A stretch of 64,000 bases of DNA. Source: Geminocystis herdmanii PCC 6308. GTDB lineage: Bacteria > Cyanobacteriota > Cyanobacteriia > Cyanobacteriales > Cyanobacteriaceae. Under the pieces are notes generated by a model. The model was not told the origin of the DNA, made no database searches, and was given only the letters and a program-made list of their open reading frames with translations. Location of the stretch: the NCBI RefSeq assembly GCF_000332235.1, contig NZ_CM001775.1, forward strand, positions 3,500,804 through 3,564,803, given 5' to 3'. Positions 36,755 to 47,558 of this stretch are shown in pieces. The position numbers were made by a program, and so were the translations under genes. Numbering within the stretch: the first letter of the stretch is position 1; each line of letters begins with the position of its first letter.

Positions 36755-37642
36755 TTACGAAGATAGAACAACTTTTGGTTTAAATAATTTTATCGTGTCA
36801 TCAATTTTTAATTCACTGATACCCATAAACTCAGAAAGATTATTATAGGTACGATAAAATTCTCCTGAATACTCATCTTCAGTAACGATTTTTTGTCCTT
36901 GATTCCATCGTTTAGTATCATCTTCTCCTAAATAAATACTCGGTAAATTTTGTAAGGGATAATCAAGATTAATTAAACTAAAATTATCCGTTTCTTTGCC
37001 TTGTATAATATCCTCAAAATTATAGCTATTTTCTAACCTCATACCACAGCTAAGAGTTCGATTTAACGAAGCTAAAGTTGCCCCCTTACCTAGTTTTTCC
37101 CCTAAATCTCGTGCGATCGATCTTATGTAAGTACCACTACCACAGTCGATATTTAAAACTAATTCTGGAAACTCTCCACTTTGCCAAGATAAAACCTCAA
37201 TATTCGTAATGTTTACCAATCGTTTCGGTATATCAATTATTTCTCCTTTTCGTGCTAATTCATAAAGTTTTTTACCATCTTTTTTGATAGCACTATAAGC
37301 AGGAGGATATTGCTCTATTTCTCCGATAAACTCTTGTAAATAAGGGATAATTTTTTCTAAAGTCAAATCTGTAGCAGATTTTTTACTAATAATATCCCCT
37401 TCTAAATCATCCGTAGTTGTGACAATACCAAATCTAATGGTTGCTTGGTAAGCCTTTTGGGTGGGCAAAAACTGTAATAAACGGGTTGCTTTGCCGATCG
37501 CAATAGGTAATACTCCCGTAGCCAATGGGTCTAATGTACCACCATGACCAATTTTTTTGGTTTTTAAAATTTTTCTCAATTTAGCGACGCAATCATGGGA
37601 AGTGAAATTTTGAGGTTTATTAAGATTCAGAAAACCATCCAT
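36755..37642 (-). CDS. truB: tRNA pseudouridine-55 synthase TruB
   Basis: The catalytic motif GHGGTLDPLATGVLP with Asp38 and the start GFLNLNKPQNFTSHDC identify TruB, which forms pseudouridine 55 in the tRNA T-loop. The 295-aa length is standard. Confidence 0.95.
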   Translation of the reverse strand: MDGFLNLNKPQNFTSHDCVAKLRKILKTKKIGHGGTLDPLATGVLPIAIGKATRLLQFLPTQKAYQATIRFGIVTTTDDLEGDIISKKSATDLTLEKIIPYLQEFIGEIEQYPPAYSAIKKDGKKLYELARKGEIIDIPKRLVNITNIEVLSWQSGEFPELVLNIDCGSGTYIRSIARDLGEKLGKGATLASLNRTLSCGMRLENSYNFEDIIQGKETDNFSLINLDYPLQNLPSIYLGEDDTKRWNQGQKIVTEDEYSGEFYRTYNNLSEFMGISELKIDDTIKLFKPKVVLSS

Positions 37643-37815
37643 TATTATTTATCGAGAAATATAGGTTGAAGTTCAGTTTCAAGTCGTTTCAATAGTTTAT
37701 CATAATAGCAATCTTAAATTACTTGTAAAATAAACATAGTTTGAGTAAAGAATTAGACTTAGATTAATATTTTTATTGGTATGATAAGAATAAATAAAAA
37801 ATTAAGAGTACAATT

Positions 37816-38001
37816 ATGATTGTCAAAAAAACAATATAAGCCGAAATTGACAAAATACCTGAGTCAGAACTTAATGAAATTTATCAATTAATTAAGGAAT
37901 ATAATGATAAAAAAAATAGTTTAAAACAAGGAGTTTTATCAAAAATTAAACAGATAAAAATACAAGCCCCAATAGATTTTTCTGTCAACTTTGACAACTG
38001 A
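37816..38001 (+). pseudogene. Antitoxin-like small gene with an in-frame stop at codon 8
   Basis: From ATG 37816 the frame reads MIVKKTI, then TAA at 37837, then 53 codons beginning AEIDKIPESELNEIYQLIKEY and closing APIDFSVNFDN before TGA at 37999. The post-stop sequence resembles the small antitoxin-like proteins common in cyanobacteria. One substitution explains the loss. No toxin gene follows. Initiation downstream of the stop seems unlikely as no ATG is present nearby. Confidence 0.6.
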
Positions 38002-38064
38002 TAATCATTTTAACCAAGCAGGTTTTTCTATATTATAGCAATCAATAATCAGTTATAAGAAGAT

Positions 38065-38622
38065 TTATGATAGATGTTCAATTAAAATTTTAACACCAAT
38101 TCCAATTAAGATTATCCCACCAATTATTTCTGCTTGTTTTTCAAATAAATGACCAAATTTATTCCCTACAAATACTCCGAATAAACAGATTAAAAAAGTT
38201 ATAACTCCAATAATAACTGATGCTTCCACAATGGGAGTTTGAATCACGGAAAATGTTAAACCTACCGCTAAAGCATCAATACTGGTGGCAACGGCTAAGG
38301 TTGATAAAACGTATAAATTACGAAAATCTGTTCCTTCGTCTTCTTCTTCATCTTGGTAAGATTCATAAAGCATTTTACCACCAATTAGAGTTAATAAACC
38401 AAAGGCAATCCAATGATCAAAACTGATAATAAAATCTCGAAAAAATAACCCTGAAAACCAACCTAATAAGGGCATGATAAACTGAAAACCACCAAAAAAA
38501 GTGGCAATAACGATCGCATCTTTTGGGGTAACTTTTTTTAAAGAAATACCACCTCCAATAGAGACAGCAAAAGCATCCATTGCTAATCCGATCGAAGTCA
38601 AAAAAATTGTAATTAAATTCAT
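38065..38622 (-). CDS. mntP: Putative manganese efflux pump MntP
   Basis: The 185-aa protein has six predicted membrane helices and the two MntP signature repeats SIGLAMDAFAVSIGGG and ATSIDALAVGLTF, with the conserved Asp residues in the membrane. MntP exports Mn2+. It lies 18 bases after the S4-domain gene, probably in one operon. No yybP-ykoY riboswitch is visible. Confidence 0.9.
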   Translation of the reverse strand: MNLITIFLTSIGLAMDAFAVSIGGGISLKKVTPKDAIVIATFFGGFQFIMPLLGWFSGLFFRDFIISFDHWIAFGLLTLIGGKMLYESYQDEEEDEGTDFRNLYVLSTLAVATSIDALAVGLTFSVIQTPIVEASVIIGVITFLICLFGVFVGNKFGHLFEKQAEIIGGIILIGIGVKILIEHLS

Positions 38623-38640
38623 TAAAAGTTCACCTTTTTT

Positions 38641-39420
38641 TTATACAAATCTTGTTAAATTAATGCGATAACGTTCTTTTTTGGTAACTTCAATATTGCC
38701 AATTTCTAGTCTGCCTTTACCTCGAAAAGAAACTAAATCATTCTGTTTGATATTATAACTAGGTTGGGTAATTTCCTTCCAATTAACTCGCACATCACCG
38801 TTACTAATTGCCTCCGCCATTTTGCCACGAGACAAGCCAAAACCAAAGGAAGCCACCGCATCTAATCTTAAAGAAGCCTCTACTGTTGTCATTTCTTTAA
38901 TTTTGGGAGGGCGAATTTTTAACTCGGTTAACTCAATTCTGCTAGTTTTCACAGGAACTGAACGCACTTGTACTAAATATATTTCCAGAAAATCGGCAAT
39001 TTCTTCCACGACAATTACTTGAGCACCTCTTTCTCCCAAGACGATTATATCTCCTACTTTTTCCCTTACAATACCCGTGCCTAAAATTGAGCCTAAAAAG
39101 TCTCGATGGGTTGCCGTATCAAACAAAAAATTTCCTGCGATGTCTAAAGCCACTAAGGGGATTTGTGTTTCATCAGCAAAAACTTCCTCTCGATGAATGC
39201 CGACTCTTTGCCTTTCTGCTTGAGGATAGCCCCCCCAAGGAATAACTTTAACTTCCGTGAGACTAGAAAAGATTTGATTAACTTCTGCTAATACTGGGGG
39301 AGAGAGAAAGTCTGTGACGACTAATTCCCATGTTTTGATTGCTTTTTCCGCTTTATCGATGATTTTGGCGATTTCTTCTCGATTTTCGACTCTTTTAAGT
39401 AATTCTTCTCTGGGTAACAT
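38641..39420 (-). CDS. S4 RNA-binding protein (YlmH / photosystem II S4 type)
   Basis: Start chosen at ATG 39420 (MLPREELLKRVENREEI), giving 259 aa. The open frame extends 41 codons further, but that part is unlike the family. The body has the YlmH fold with GGYPQAERQR, and the C-terminus is an S4 domain (RLDAVASFGFGLSRGKMAEAI). Cyanobacterial and plastid homologues are called photosystem II S4 domain proteins; bacterial YlmH/RqcP acts on stalled ribosomes. Confidence 0.85.
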   Translation of the reverse strand: MLPREELLKRVENREEIAKIIDKAEKAIKTWELVVTDFLSPPVLAEVNQIFSSLTEVKVIPWGGYPQAERQRVGIHREEVFADETQIPLVALDIAGNFLFDTATHRDFLGSILGTGIVREKVGDIIVLGERGAQVIVVEEIADFLEIYLVQVRSVPVKTSRIELTELKIRPPKIKEMTTVEASLRLDAVASFGFGLSRGKMAEAISNGDVRVNWKEITQPSYNIKQNDLVSFRGKGRLEIGNIEVTKKERYRINLTRFV

Positions 39421-39558
39421 TGATGATTTTACTGTTTTAACAATCCATAAGTTCCTAAGTATAACCTGAGTGAACCATAAAATGATAAAAATAAGAGGGG
39501 AAAGAGGGGACAGAAAATGCTTTAAAACCCTTACTACAAACATTTTTTTTGGAATAAG

Positions 39559-42500
39559 TTATACTTCGCTAATAAGACCAAGTAATTGATCTGTGGAAAT
39601 TTTGCCACTGACTTCACTTCCTTCTAGTAAGCTATCGGCTAAATCTCGTTTTTGGCTATGTAAATCAACAATTTTTTCCTCGATCGTATTCTTAGCGACA
39701 AGACGATATATTGTAACAGGGCGTTTTTGTCCTATACGATGCGCTCGATCGGACGCTTGATCTTCGACAGCAGGATTCCACCAAGGGTCCATATGAATAA
39801 CGTAATCGGCAGCGGTTAAATTAAGCCCTGTCCCCCCTGCTTTTAAACTAATGAGAAAAATGTCTCCTTCCCCTGATTGGAAGGCGTTAACTCGTTTTTG
39901 TCTTTCTTTGACAGGAGTACTACCATCAAGATATTGATAGGTAATGTTTTGTCGATCGAGATATTCTCTGATAATGTGTAAATGATCGACAAATTGACTG
40001 AAAACTAAAGCCTTATGACGATTTTCGAGTAACTCTGTGACAATTTCCCCGAAAGCCTCTAATTTTGTGCTTTTTAGTCCATAATCTCCTTTGACTAAAC
40101 TAGGATGACAACAAGCCCTTCTTAAACGCATAATTTCAGCTAACACTTGTAAATGTTTCGCCCCTGCCTGTGCATCGTTATTTTCTAACTTAGCGATGGC
40201 ATCCCGTCTCAAAGCCTCATAGAAAGCCATTTCTTCTTTGCTCAATTCTACCGCTAAGGTAATTTCTGTGCGCGGTGGTAATTCCGTTAAAACTTGGCTT
40301 TTTGTGCGTCGCAGTAGGAAAGGTTGAATTAATTTTTTCAACTGCTGACGGGCGTTTTTGTCCTTATTTCTCTCGATGGCATTGGCAAAACGTTCATTAA
40401 ATTTCTCCATCGTGCCGAGTAACCCCGGATTGATAAAGCGAAATAAATTCCACAATTCCCCTAGATGATTTTCGATCGGTGTGCCTGTAGTAATCAGTTT
40501 AAATTCAGCTTGCAGTTTCATCGCGCCCTGAGAGCGTTTTGTGGTAATGTTTTTAATGGCTTGGGCTTCATCGAGTACGATCGTCTGCCACTGCACTTGA
40601 GCCAACATTTCTGCTACTTCCTCTTGTTGTAATAATCCATAGGTACAGATGACTAAATCAAAGGGTTGTAACTGATTTAAAGTTTCTTGTCGATCGCCCG
40701 TACCAAACATAATCGGATTGAGGGTAGGAGCAAATTTTCCTGCCTCACTTTCCCAGTTGAAACAGACAGAAGTGGGCGCAATAATCAAACTTGCCCCCTG
40801 ATTGGCACGGGTGAGAATAACCGCTAAGGCTTGTAAGGTTTTCCCTAAACCCATATCATCCGCTAAACAAGCGCCTACCCCCCAATAAGATAAACGAGCT
40901 AACCAATTAAAACCGTCTATCTGATAATCTCTCAATTCTGCTTGTAAGGTAGAAGGAATTTGAGGTTCAAAATCCCTCATTTCTTTTAACTTTTGACGAT
41001 GATTTTCCCAATTTCGATCGACTTTCACTTGTCCTAATTCATCGATAAATTCTTCCATAGCAAGGGAAGCAAGGGGATGAAAACGTCTGCCTTTACCCTG
41101 TTTTTCCGAAAAGGCTTTTAATTCTTCTAACCGTTGACGAAATTCGTGAGTTAAAGCGATAAATTCCCCATCGCTGAGGGCAATAAAACGACTAGGACTC
41201 TCATCTAATAATTCGAGTAATTGTTGTAACTCTAACACTGAATTTTCATCTAACTGCAATTCTCCCTCCACGGAAAACCAGTCTTTTTGTCCTCGAATTT
41301 GTAACCGCAGACTATCAAAATTAGCTTGGTGAGTCACTTTGAATTTTTGCCCTTGAGGCCATTCCACGATAACTTGATCATCTAAGGCTTGTAACTCTAA
41401 CAATAATTCTAAACATTCCTCTGGATTCTCAATCAACCATTCCCCTTGTTCTCCAGAGTATAAAATCAAAGTAGGACATTGCTTAATAACATCTTGGGCT
41501 AATTTTTTTTCTAAGGATAAATCTCGTTTGGTTTGTAATCTTTCTCCTTTAATTTCTGCAATTACCCTTTCTCCTCCATTGCCCGGAGTATAGTAAATAC
41601 CTTCATCCCCAAAAGGACGACACAATAAGGCAACTCTTAAACCTTCTGCAACGGGCAAAAGATGAATGTGGGGTATAGCATGGGAAGGCACTTCGGGGAT
41701 ATTTTCCACTTCTCCGCCTATGTCAGAATGAATCGTCACAAGGTTAGAGATACGCCCGATCGCCTCTAGTATTTTTGATTCTGCTTTAGCAGGAAGGGTT
41801 AGTTTATTCTTTGAACCGATAATTTCTTGAATACGTTTATGTTGAGATTGTATATAAATAACTTTAAGACGAGTGGGAGTTTCTTTCATAAAAATTACGT
41901 CTCTTAAAGTCTCTAAAGAGGGATTAAGTTGTAAAGTTATTTGATTGGAGGAACTTCTTTTAACTAATAATTCAGGTTCACCCTTTACAATTTCTATAGG
42001 TATATTAGGTTGATCTTCCCAGAAAACTAGGGGATGCCCGATTAAATCTACGATCGCCCTTTCCCTGATTTCGTATTCTATGCCACCATAATACGGAGTT
42101 CCGTCAATATTTTGACAAACTTTCATATCTTGGGAGGTAATATAATCAAATTCTTCAGGGGTTTTAGTTAGTCTTTTGAGGGCAATATTACGCCCTTTAC
42201 CCCATGCTCCCGTTTTATTAATACTTTGTTCTTTCGGTTGTATTTTTAACCCATAATTCCCTAGTTGTAGAAACCACGCTAATCGTTTTTCTTTGATAGT
42301 AGCAGTAGCAGAGGTATCATGGGGTTGCAATTCCATCAATGCTTTTAAGGTTAATTCCCATTCTTCGGGAGCGTGAATTAACCCTGATAAAGTTGGTATT
42401 CCCAAATCTTGAGACAACTTCAAAACTTCAGGTTTGATGTCTAATTTTTTATTGGGTTGCAGGGTATTTAATAATAGATAGGCTTCCTTTGCTATCCAAT

Positions 42501-43773
42501 AGTAGCCCGAATTTTGAGCATCTTTGAAAAGGGGTAAGACATACTTGGTTAAGGTAGTTTTGGCGGTTTTTTCATCTACCCAGTAATGACACAAACAAGA
42601 GATAAGAGTTTTAAGGGGAGTATTTCCTTTATCTTTATAATATAGGATTCCTCTGGAGAGAATAACTTGTTTTTGTCTCAAATCTCCTGATAAGAAATCT
42701 AGCAATGATCTCAAATATTTATATATATCCTGTAACCAACTTTGATCTTCGTTGGCGACAATATTAACATATTCTTTTGCTTTTTGTAAATTTTGACTAG
42801 AACTGTCTTTAATTAAGGCAAAAATATAAAAGATACCGGAAACAGTATTAAAATAAATTTTCTTCTTCCGTGATAATTTTTGATATGTTTTATAGGCATC
42901 GGCATAAAGCTCGATCGACTTATCGTTGTCACCAGTAACAAAGTAACGCCAAGCTAAATACAATTTTTTATCCTGTTGATGTTCAGAGCTTATTCTGTCT
43001 AAATAATTATCTAATATGTCCCAATTACCTTGTAATAATAGTTGTTGTGATAACAACATCAAAAGATAATCAGATTGATTTTTTCCTCCTTCCAAACATT
43101 CATCGAGAAAAACTTGAAAAGCATCCCCCGCAGGTATTAATTTATTTTCCGATTCAAAGATAATCCCTGAGATTATCTCCTCGTACAATTTTAAGGGTTG
43201 ATTTTTTAACCATTCACCATCGAAAGGATTATTACCAATGGTTAAAACTACATCACTCCAAGATAAAGAAGGATGTCCACCATTATATTGATAATATCGA
43301 TCGTACTCATCCAACATCCCGTCAACATCACCTAGATAGAGATGAATCCGAAAAAGTTGTAAAAAATAAGCTGAATTTTGACCACGGTAAAGGGTATATT
43401 TATCCTTCGGGGTTAATTGTGTTTTAAGTGTTTTGACAACATCATTAAACCATCCTTCTTTAATCGCATCACGAGTCGCAATTTCCGCTAACAGGGGATT
43501 ACATTGAGGGCTTTTGTCTATTTGTCCTTGAGTAATTAAATTTAATTTTGTAAATTTGTCATAGTAGGGCTGAAGTGTAGTTAAGGTGAAATAAGCATTT
43601 CGATCGTCCCTAATCTCTAATGATCTCAAACACAATACGAAGCTCGATCGACTAATGGGAGCATAAATAATCGAAAACAGTTGTACCATCTTTTTTTGAG
43701 TCGATGGTAATTGTTGATAGGTTTTAGTTAATTGTTGACGAATTTCACTAGGATTGATGTAAGAATTAAGCAT
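39559..43773 (-). CDS. SNF2-family DEAD/DEAH-box helicase, 1404 aa
   Basis: The C-terminal 450 residues are a complete Swi2/Snf2 ATPase: DDMGLGKT (Walker A, near 975), DEAQAIKN (Walker B, near 1065), TGTPIENHLGELW, and the helicase-C part with QFVDHLHIIREYL and DRAHRIGQKRPV. About 900 preceding residues include helical, TPR-like sequence and a SNF2-associated N-terminal domain. Stand-alone bacterial Snf2 proteins of the RapA/HepA-like class remodel nucleoprotein complexes; no methylase or DISARM/Dnd partner lies next to it, so a housekeeping role is more likely than defence. Confidence 0.88.
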   Translation of the reverse strand: MLNSYINPSEIRQQLTKTYQQLPSTQKKMVQLFSIIYAPISRSSFVLCLRSLEIRDDRNAYFTLTTLQPYYDKFTKLNLITQGQIDKSPQCNPLLAEIATRDAIKEGWFNDVVKTLKTQLTPKDKYTLYRGQNSAYFLQLFRIHLYLGDVDGMLDEYDRYYQYNGGHPSLSWSDVVLTIGNNPFDGEWLKNQPLKLYEEIISGIIFESENKLIPAGDAFQVFLDECLEGGKNQSDYLLMLLSQQLLLQGNWDILDNYLDRISSEHQQDKKLYLAWRYFVTGDNDKSIELYADAYKTYQKLSRKKKIYFNTVSGIFYIFALIKDSSSQNLQKAKEYVNIVANEDQSWLQDIYKYLRSLLDFLSGDLRQKQVILSRGILYYKDKGNTPLKTLISCLCHYWVDEKTAKTTLTKYVLPLFKDAQNSGYYWIAKEAYLLLNTLQPNKKLDIKPEVLKLSQDLGIPTLSGLIHAPEEWELTLKALMELQPHDTSATATIKEKRLAWFLQLGNYGLKIQPKEQSINKTGAWGKGRNIALKRLTKTPEEFDYITSQDMKVCQNIDGTPYYGGIEYEIRERAIVDLIGHPLVFWEDQPNIPIEIVKGEPELLVKRSSSNQITLQLNPSLETLRDVIFMKETPTRLKVIYIQSQHKRIQEIIGSKNKLTLPAKAESKILEAIGRISNLVTIHSDIGGEVENIPEVPSHAIPHIHLLPVAEGLRVALLCRPFGDEGIYYTPGNGGERVIAEIKGERLQTKRDLSLEKKLAQDVIKQCPTLILYSGEQGEWLIENPEECLELLLELQALDDQVIVEWPQGQKFKVTHQANFDSLRLQIRGQKDWFSVEGELQLDENSVLELQQLLELLDESPSRFIALSDGEFIALTHEFRQRLEELKAFSEKQGKGRRFHPLASLAMEEFIDELGQVKVDRNWENHRQKLKEMRDFEPQIPSTLQAELRDYQIDGFNWLARLSYWGVGACLADDMGLGKTLQALAVILTRANQGASLIIAPTSVCFNWESEAGKFAPTLNPIMFGTGDRQETLNQLQPFDLVICTYGLLQQEEVAEMLAQVQWQTIVLDEAQAIKNITTKRSQGAMKLQAEFKLITTGTPIENHLGELWNLFRFINPGLLGTMEKFNERFANAIERNKDKNARQQLKKLIQPFLLRRTKSQVLTELPPRTEITLAVELSKEEMAFYEALRRDAIAKLENNDAQAGAKHLQVLAEIMRLRRACCHPSLVKGDYGLKSTKLEAFGEIVTELLENRHKALVFSQFVDHLHIIREYLDRQNITYQYLDGSTPVKERQKRVNAFQSGEGDIFLISLKAGGTGLNLTAADYVIHMDPWWNPAVEDQASDRAHRIGQKRPVTIYRLVAKNTIEEKIVDLHSQKRDLADSLLEGSEVSGKISTDQLLGLISEV

Positions 43774-43875
43774 GAAATTTATAGATAATTAATGAAAAAT
43801 TGAGAATGGAGAATTAAAAACGAATAAATGTTGCTTTCTTCCTGTCCACCTGTCTCCCCATCTCTCCATCAATCA

Positions 43876-46074
43876 TCAAAACCAGTCGTCATCGTCTTCC
43901 CAACCATTTTCGTAGGGGATATTTCTTTTCTTTCCTACATTGTAACCTCGATCGCCTCTTTCTCCTCGATCGTTCTCTGGGGGATAATCTTCATAACGGC
44001 GAGGTTGAGAACGAGATGAAGTTGGTTGCGAACCTCTGGAATTTCGAGGATTTGATAAGCCTCCGCTACCATAACCATAGTTGTTAGGATTATCATAATC
44101 TCGCTCATACCTAGGGGGATTTACTTTTGCACCGTATAAAGTGGTATCAGGGTTACGATATACTCGATCTCGATCTTTATCTCGATAGTTATAATCATCG
44201 TCATCATCGCCGATGAAAGTCTTTTTAATAGACTCGAAAAATCCTTCTTCCTGATCATCATATTGTAATCTGACTTCTCGGTTTAATTCATAGAGAACAT
44301 CCTGCAAATCTGCTTGGCTTCTGTCTAAGCGTCGATCGTCGTCTTTCTCTAAACTGTCGAGAATTTCACTACAAAGATTTTCTATATCTCGACGATAAGG
44401 ATTAGTAAATTGACTACCAAAATCTAGGGTAACTTCCCGTAGTCTGCGTTGGGCTTGATCTGTTAAAGCCTTGGCACTATTACGTTTTTCCACTCTATCC
44501 CGTCTTTCTCTATCTTCCTTAGAAAATTCTTGAGCTTCTTGCATCATTCGATCGACCTCCGACTGTGATAAAGTGGAAGCCCCTTGAACAATAATTCTTT
44601 GCTCTCTCCCCGTAGTTTTATCTCTAGCAATCACCTGTAAAATACCGTTAGAGTCAATATCAAAAGATACTTGAATTTGTGGTACACCACGAGGTGCAGG
44701 AGGAATGCCCGTTAACTTGAAACGTCCTAAAGACTTATTATCTTCTGCCATTTCTCGTTCTCCTTGCACTACATGGATTTCCACAGACGTTTGATTATTT
44801 TCTGAAGTAGAGAATATGTCCGATCGTCTTACGGGAATTGTAGTATTTCGGGGTAAAAGTTTTTTTGTTACACCGCCGATGGTTTCCACACCGATGGATA
44901 AAGGAGTCACATCAAGGAGTAAAATGTCTTTGACCTCTCCTCCTAAAATTCCAGCTTGAACCGCCGCACCCACCGCTACAACCTCATCAGGATTAACATT
45001 TTGATTTGGCTCAATATCGATAAAACTACGCACGAGTTCTTGTACCAGAGGAATACGAGTTGAGCCACCCACTAACACAACTTCATCGATTTGCACGGGG
45101 CTTAAACCAGCGTCTTTCAAAGCTCGTTGAATAGGGCGACGAAGACGAGACACTAAATCCCCTGATAACTCCTCAAATTTAGCACGACTAAGGGTTGTTT
45201 CGATATGTTTTGGACCATCTTCCGTAGCGGTAATAAAGGGTAAATTAATTTCCGTGTTACTCACCCCAGAAAGCTCAATTTTTGCCTTTTCAGCGGCTTC
45301 CGTTAACCGTTGCAAAGATTGTCTATCTCGTCTTAAATCCACCCCTTCTTTTTCCAGAAAATCCTCAGCCAGATAGTCAACAATTCTTCGATCGAAATCA
45401 TTGCCTCCTAATTGAGTATCACCGCTAGTCGCCCTCACTTCTAAAACTCCGTCTCCCACTTCAAGGATAGAAACATCAAAAGTGCCTCCCCCTAAGTCAA
45501 ATACTAAAATTTTCTCACTGCGTCTTTTTTCTAAACCATAGGCGAGGGAAGCCGCCGTAGGCTCGTTCACAATTCTTAATACTTCTAACCCTGCGATTTT
45601 TCCTGCGTCTTTGGTGGCTTGACGTTGAGCATCATTAAAGTAAGCTGGTACTGTAATTACAGCGCCCGTGACTTCTTCCCCTAAATATCTCTCCGCTTCT
45701 TCCGCCAGTTTGCGTAATATCATTGCCGACACTTCTTCGGGAGCAAATTCTTTCTTGAGACGGGGGCAACGAATTTTGATATTATCTATTTCATCACGGC
45801 GAATAGTGTAGGGTACACGTTTTGATTCTTCATTTAATTCTGTATATTTGCGTCCCATGAAACGCTTAATACCATAGTAGGTATTTTGGGGATTTAAGAC
45901 TCCTTGTCGTCTTGCCATTTGCCCAATGACTAACTCGCTATCTTTGTTAAAACCTACCACAGAGGGGGTAGTGCGACTGCCTTCGGAATTAGGAATAACA
46001 AGAGGTTTTCCCCCTTCCATCACTGCTACTACTGAGTTTGTTGTGCCTAAATCGATTCCAACGACTCTACCCAT
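43876..46074 (-). CDS. dnaK: DnaK-type Hsp70 chaperone with extended acidic/Arg-rich tail
   Basis: All Hsp70 signatures are present: [26 protein letters not shown] and [13 protein letters not shown], plus a substrate-binding domain. The C-terminus departs from classical DnaK: instead of EEVD-like endings, residues about 630-732 are low-complexity, rich in Asp, Arg, Tyr, Asn and Pro, ending DDDDWF. Such tails mark the cyanobacterial DnaK1/DnaK3 paralogues rather than the main heat-shock DnaK2. Thylakoid association as in DnaK3 is inference. No dnaJ or grpE is adjacent. Confidence 0.9.
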   Translation of the reverse strand: MGRVVGIDLGTTNSVVAVMEGGKPLVIPNSEGSRTTPSVVGFNKDSELVIGQMARRQGVLNPQNTYYGIKRFMGRKYTELNEESKRVPYTIRRDEIDNIKIRCPRLKKEFAPEEVSAMILRKLAEEAERYLGEEVTGAVITVPAYFNDAQRQATKDAGKIAGLEVLRIVNEPTAASLAYGLEKRRSEKILVFDLGGGTFDVSILEVGDGVLEVRATSGDTQLGGNDFDRRIVDYLAEDFLEKEGVDLRRDRQSLQRLTEAAEKAKIELSGVSNTEINLPFITATEDGPKHIETTLSRAKFEELSGDLVSRLRRPIQRALKDAGLSPVQIDEVVLVGGSTRIPLVQELVRSFIDIEPNQNVNPDEVVAVGAAVQAGILGGEVKDILLLDVTPLSIGVETIGGVTKKLLPRNTTIPVRRSDIFSTSENNQTSVEIHVVQGEREMAEDNKSLGRFKLTGIPPAPRGVPQIQVSFDIDSNGILQVIARDKTTGREQRIIVQGASTLSQSEVDRMMQEAQEFSKEDRERRDRVEKRNSAKALTDQAQRRLREVTLDFGSQFTNPYRRDIENLCSEILDSLEKDDDRRLDRSQADLQDVLYELNREVRLQYDDQEEGFFESIKKTFIGDDDDDYNYRDKDRDRVYRNPDTTLYGAKVNPPRYERDYDNPNNYGYGSGGLSNPRNSRGSQPTSSRSQPRRYEDYPPENDRGERGDRGYNVGKKRNIPYENGWEDDDDWF

Positions 46075-46184
46075 TGTTACTTTTTTTCTCCAGTTTTTTC
46101 GTTATCTATCCTGCCTCGATCGAGGTTTTTCTAGTTTACTATTTATTTAGTCTATCTTGAAAATGTTAAAAAGATGACTCTCAT

Positions 46185-46294
46185 TAGACTTCTTGCAAAA
46201 GTCGAGTAATGAGTAATAACTAATAAATAATAAGTTAGAAATTTATGTTTTCCACTCTAAAATAGATTCTACTTTTTATTTTGCAAGAGGTCTA
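46185..46294. mobile_element. 110-bp inverted-repeat element (MITE-like)
   Basis: The ends TAGACTTCTTGCAAAA and TTTTGCAAGAGGTCTA are near-perfect inverted copies. The interior is a short AT-rich stretch with GTAATGA heptamers. It sits in the divergent region between dnaK and the VKOR gene and could affect either promoter. No transposase is encoded. Confidence 0.7.
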
Positions 46295-46388
46295 TTATAT
46301 TTCTTCTTCAAAAATAAGTTAACCTGAGTTAATCATAAATTTATTGTTAAAATTTCAATAGCCTTAAAATCCATTATTAAAAATTATT

Positions 46389-47393
46389 ATGATACGTCGT
46401 CGCCGTAACCTGCCTTGGATTCAACGTCAATCCCGATTTATTATCGGTGCGATCGCCATTGTGGGTTTAATTTTAACTATCTATTTAACTTTAAGTAAAC
46501 TAGGAGGGGCTGAAATAGCCTGTACGGCTGGTGCTGGAGGCTGTGATAGCGTCTTAGACAGTGCCTATGCCTATCCATTTGATCCTCAAGGCAAAACAGG
46601 GCCTCCCCTAAGTATCTTAGGCTCATTTGCCTATTTGAGTATGGCAATTTTTGCTTTAACTCCTTTATTTATCAATCCAGAAAAAAACAAAGAATTAAGA
46701 CAAAAATTAGAAAAGTCCACATGGTGGCTCATGGTAATGGGTAGCTTTGCTATGGCAGCCTTTAGCAGTTACTTAATGTTCGTTTTAGCCTTTAAAATTC
46801 AAGCTGTATGCCCTTATTGTATCGGGTCAGCATTATTTTCATTTAGTTTACTCACTTTAACGATTATTGGACACGAATGGGAAGATATGGGACAAATATT
46901 GTTTACGGGGATTGCGATCGCACTAATTACCTTGGTGAGTGCTTTGGGAGTTTATGCTAATGTAGCTCCAGTTATCACAGAAAACCCGAATATTGAATTA
47001 CCAGAGGGGCAAAAAATCCCCATTCCTCAAGCTCAAACAGCACCTCAACCGCCTTTAGGATGGGAAATCACCACCACATCAGGGGAAGCCGAAATTGCTT
47101 TAGCGAAACACTTAGCGGAAAATAACGCCGTCATGTATTCAGCTTACTGGTGTCCTCATTGTTATGATCAAAAACTACTATTTGGGAAAGAAGCCTTTAA
47201 AGAAATGGCAAAAGTAGAATGTGATCCCAAAGGTGTTGCTCCTGCACCTCAAAAATGTATTGATGCCAAAGTGAGGGCTTTTCCCACATGGGTTATTGAT
47301 GGTACTATCTATGAAGGGGTACAAAGTTTAGAAAAACTAGCAGAATTAACAGGTTATACAGGTAATACTGATTTTAAATACGGAATGCGCTAG
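46389..47393 (+). CDS. VKOR-thioredoxin fusion (disulfide-forming)
   Basis: The membrane part has loop cysteines 45 and 52, and the quinone-proximal CPYC pair (Cys141, Cys144). It is followed by a periplasmic/lumenal thioredoxin-like domain with CPHC (Cys255, Cys258). This is the cyanobacterial bacterial-VKOR arrangement in which quinone oxidises the membrane CxxC and the thioredoxin domain then oxidises client proteins. Length 334 aa with four to five helices. In plants the homologue LTO1 assists photosystem II assembly. Confidence 0.93.
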   Translation: MIRRRRNLPWIQRQSRFIIGAIAIVGLILTIYLTLSKLGGAEIACTAGAGGCDSVLDSAYAYPFDPQGKTGPPLSILGSFAYLSMAIFALTPLFINPEKNKELRQKLEKSTWWLMVMGSFAMAAFSSYLMFVLAFKIQAVCPYCIGSALFSFSLLTLTIIGHEWEDMGQILFTGIAIALITLVSALGVYANVAPVITENPNIELPEGQKIPIPQAQTAPQPPLGWEITTTSGEAEIALAKHLAENNAVMYSAYWCPHCYDQKLLFGKEAFKEMAKVECDPKGVAPAPQKCIDAKVRAFPTWVIDGTIYEGVQSLEKLAELTGYTGNTDFKYGMR

Positions 47394-47450
47394 AGTAGGA
47401 GATTTTTATCCTCAAATTTTTGGTTAAGGGAAAGTGATGAGTAATAAGTA

Positions 47451-47558
47451 GGGGTTGCCTCATAGTCTTTATCGATTAGGGAGATAGGAGTTAGGAGACA
47501 GGAGATAGGAGAAATACTGAAACATCAAGGTTTTGATGCTGTTAATAGATAAAATGAA
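47451..47558. repeat. Left half of the 22608-type element, abutting the 201-bp-type element
   Basis: It begins GGGGTTGCCTCATAG and shares a long stretch with 22608-22720, including GGAGACAGGAGATAGGAG and TACTGAAACATCAAG. It runs directly into the second copy of the other element family at 47559, suggesting one inserted into the other and the right half was lost. Confidence 0.65.

Noticed and set aside
38623-38640. yybP-ykoY manganese riboswitch before mntP
   Set aside because: Only 18 bases separate mntP from the upstream gene, too little for the riboswitch.
39421-39543. 41-codon N-terminal extension of the S4-domain protein
   Set aside because: The conserved protein begins at ATG 39420; the extension is hydrophobic, unlike the family, and overlaps a solo mobile-element end near 39461.
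39559-43773. SNF2 helicase as part of a defence island (DISARM, Dnd)
   Set aside because: No methyltransferase, phospholipase-D or Dnd/Dpd gene adjoins it; the restriction-modification pair is about 6 kb further on, beyond dnaK, the VKOR gene and a peptidase.
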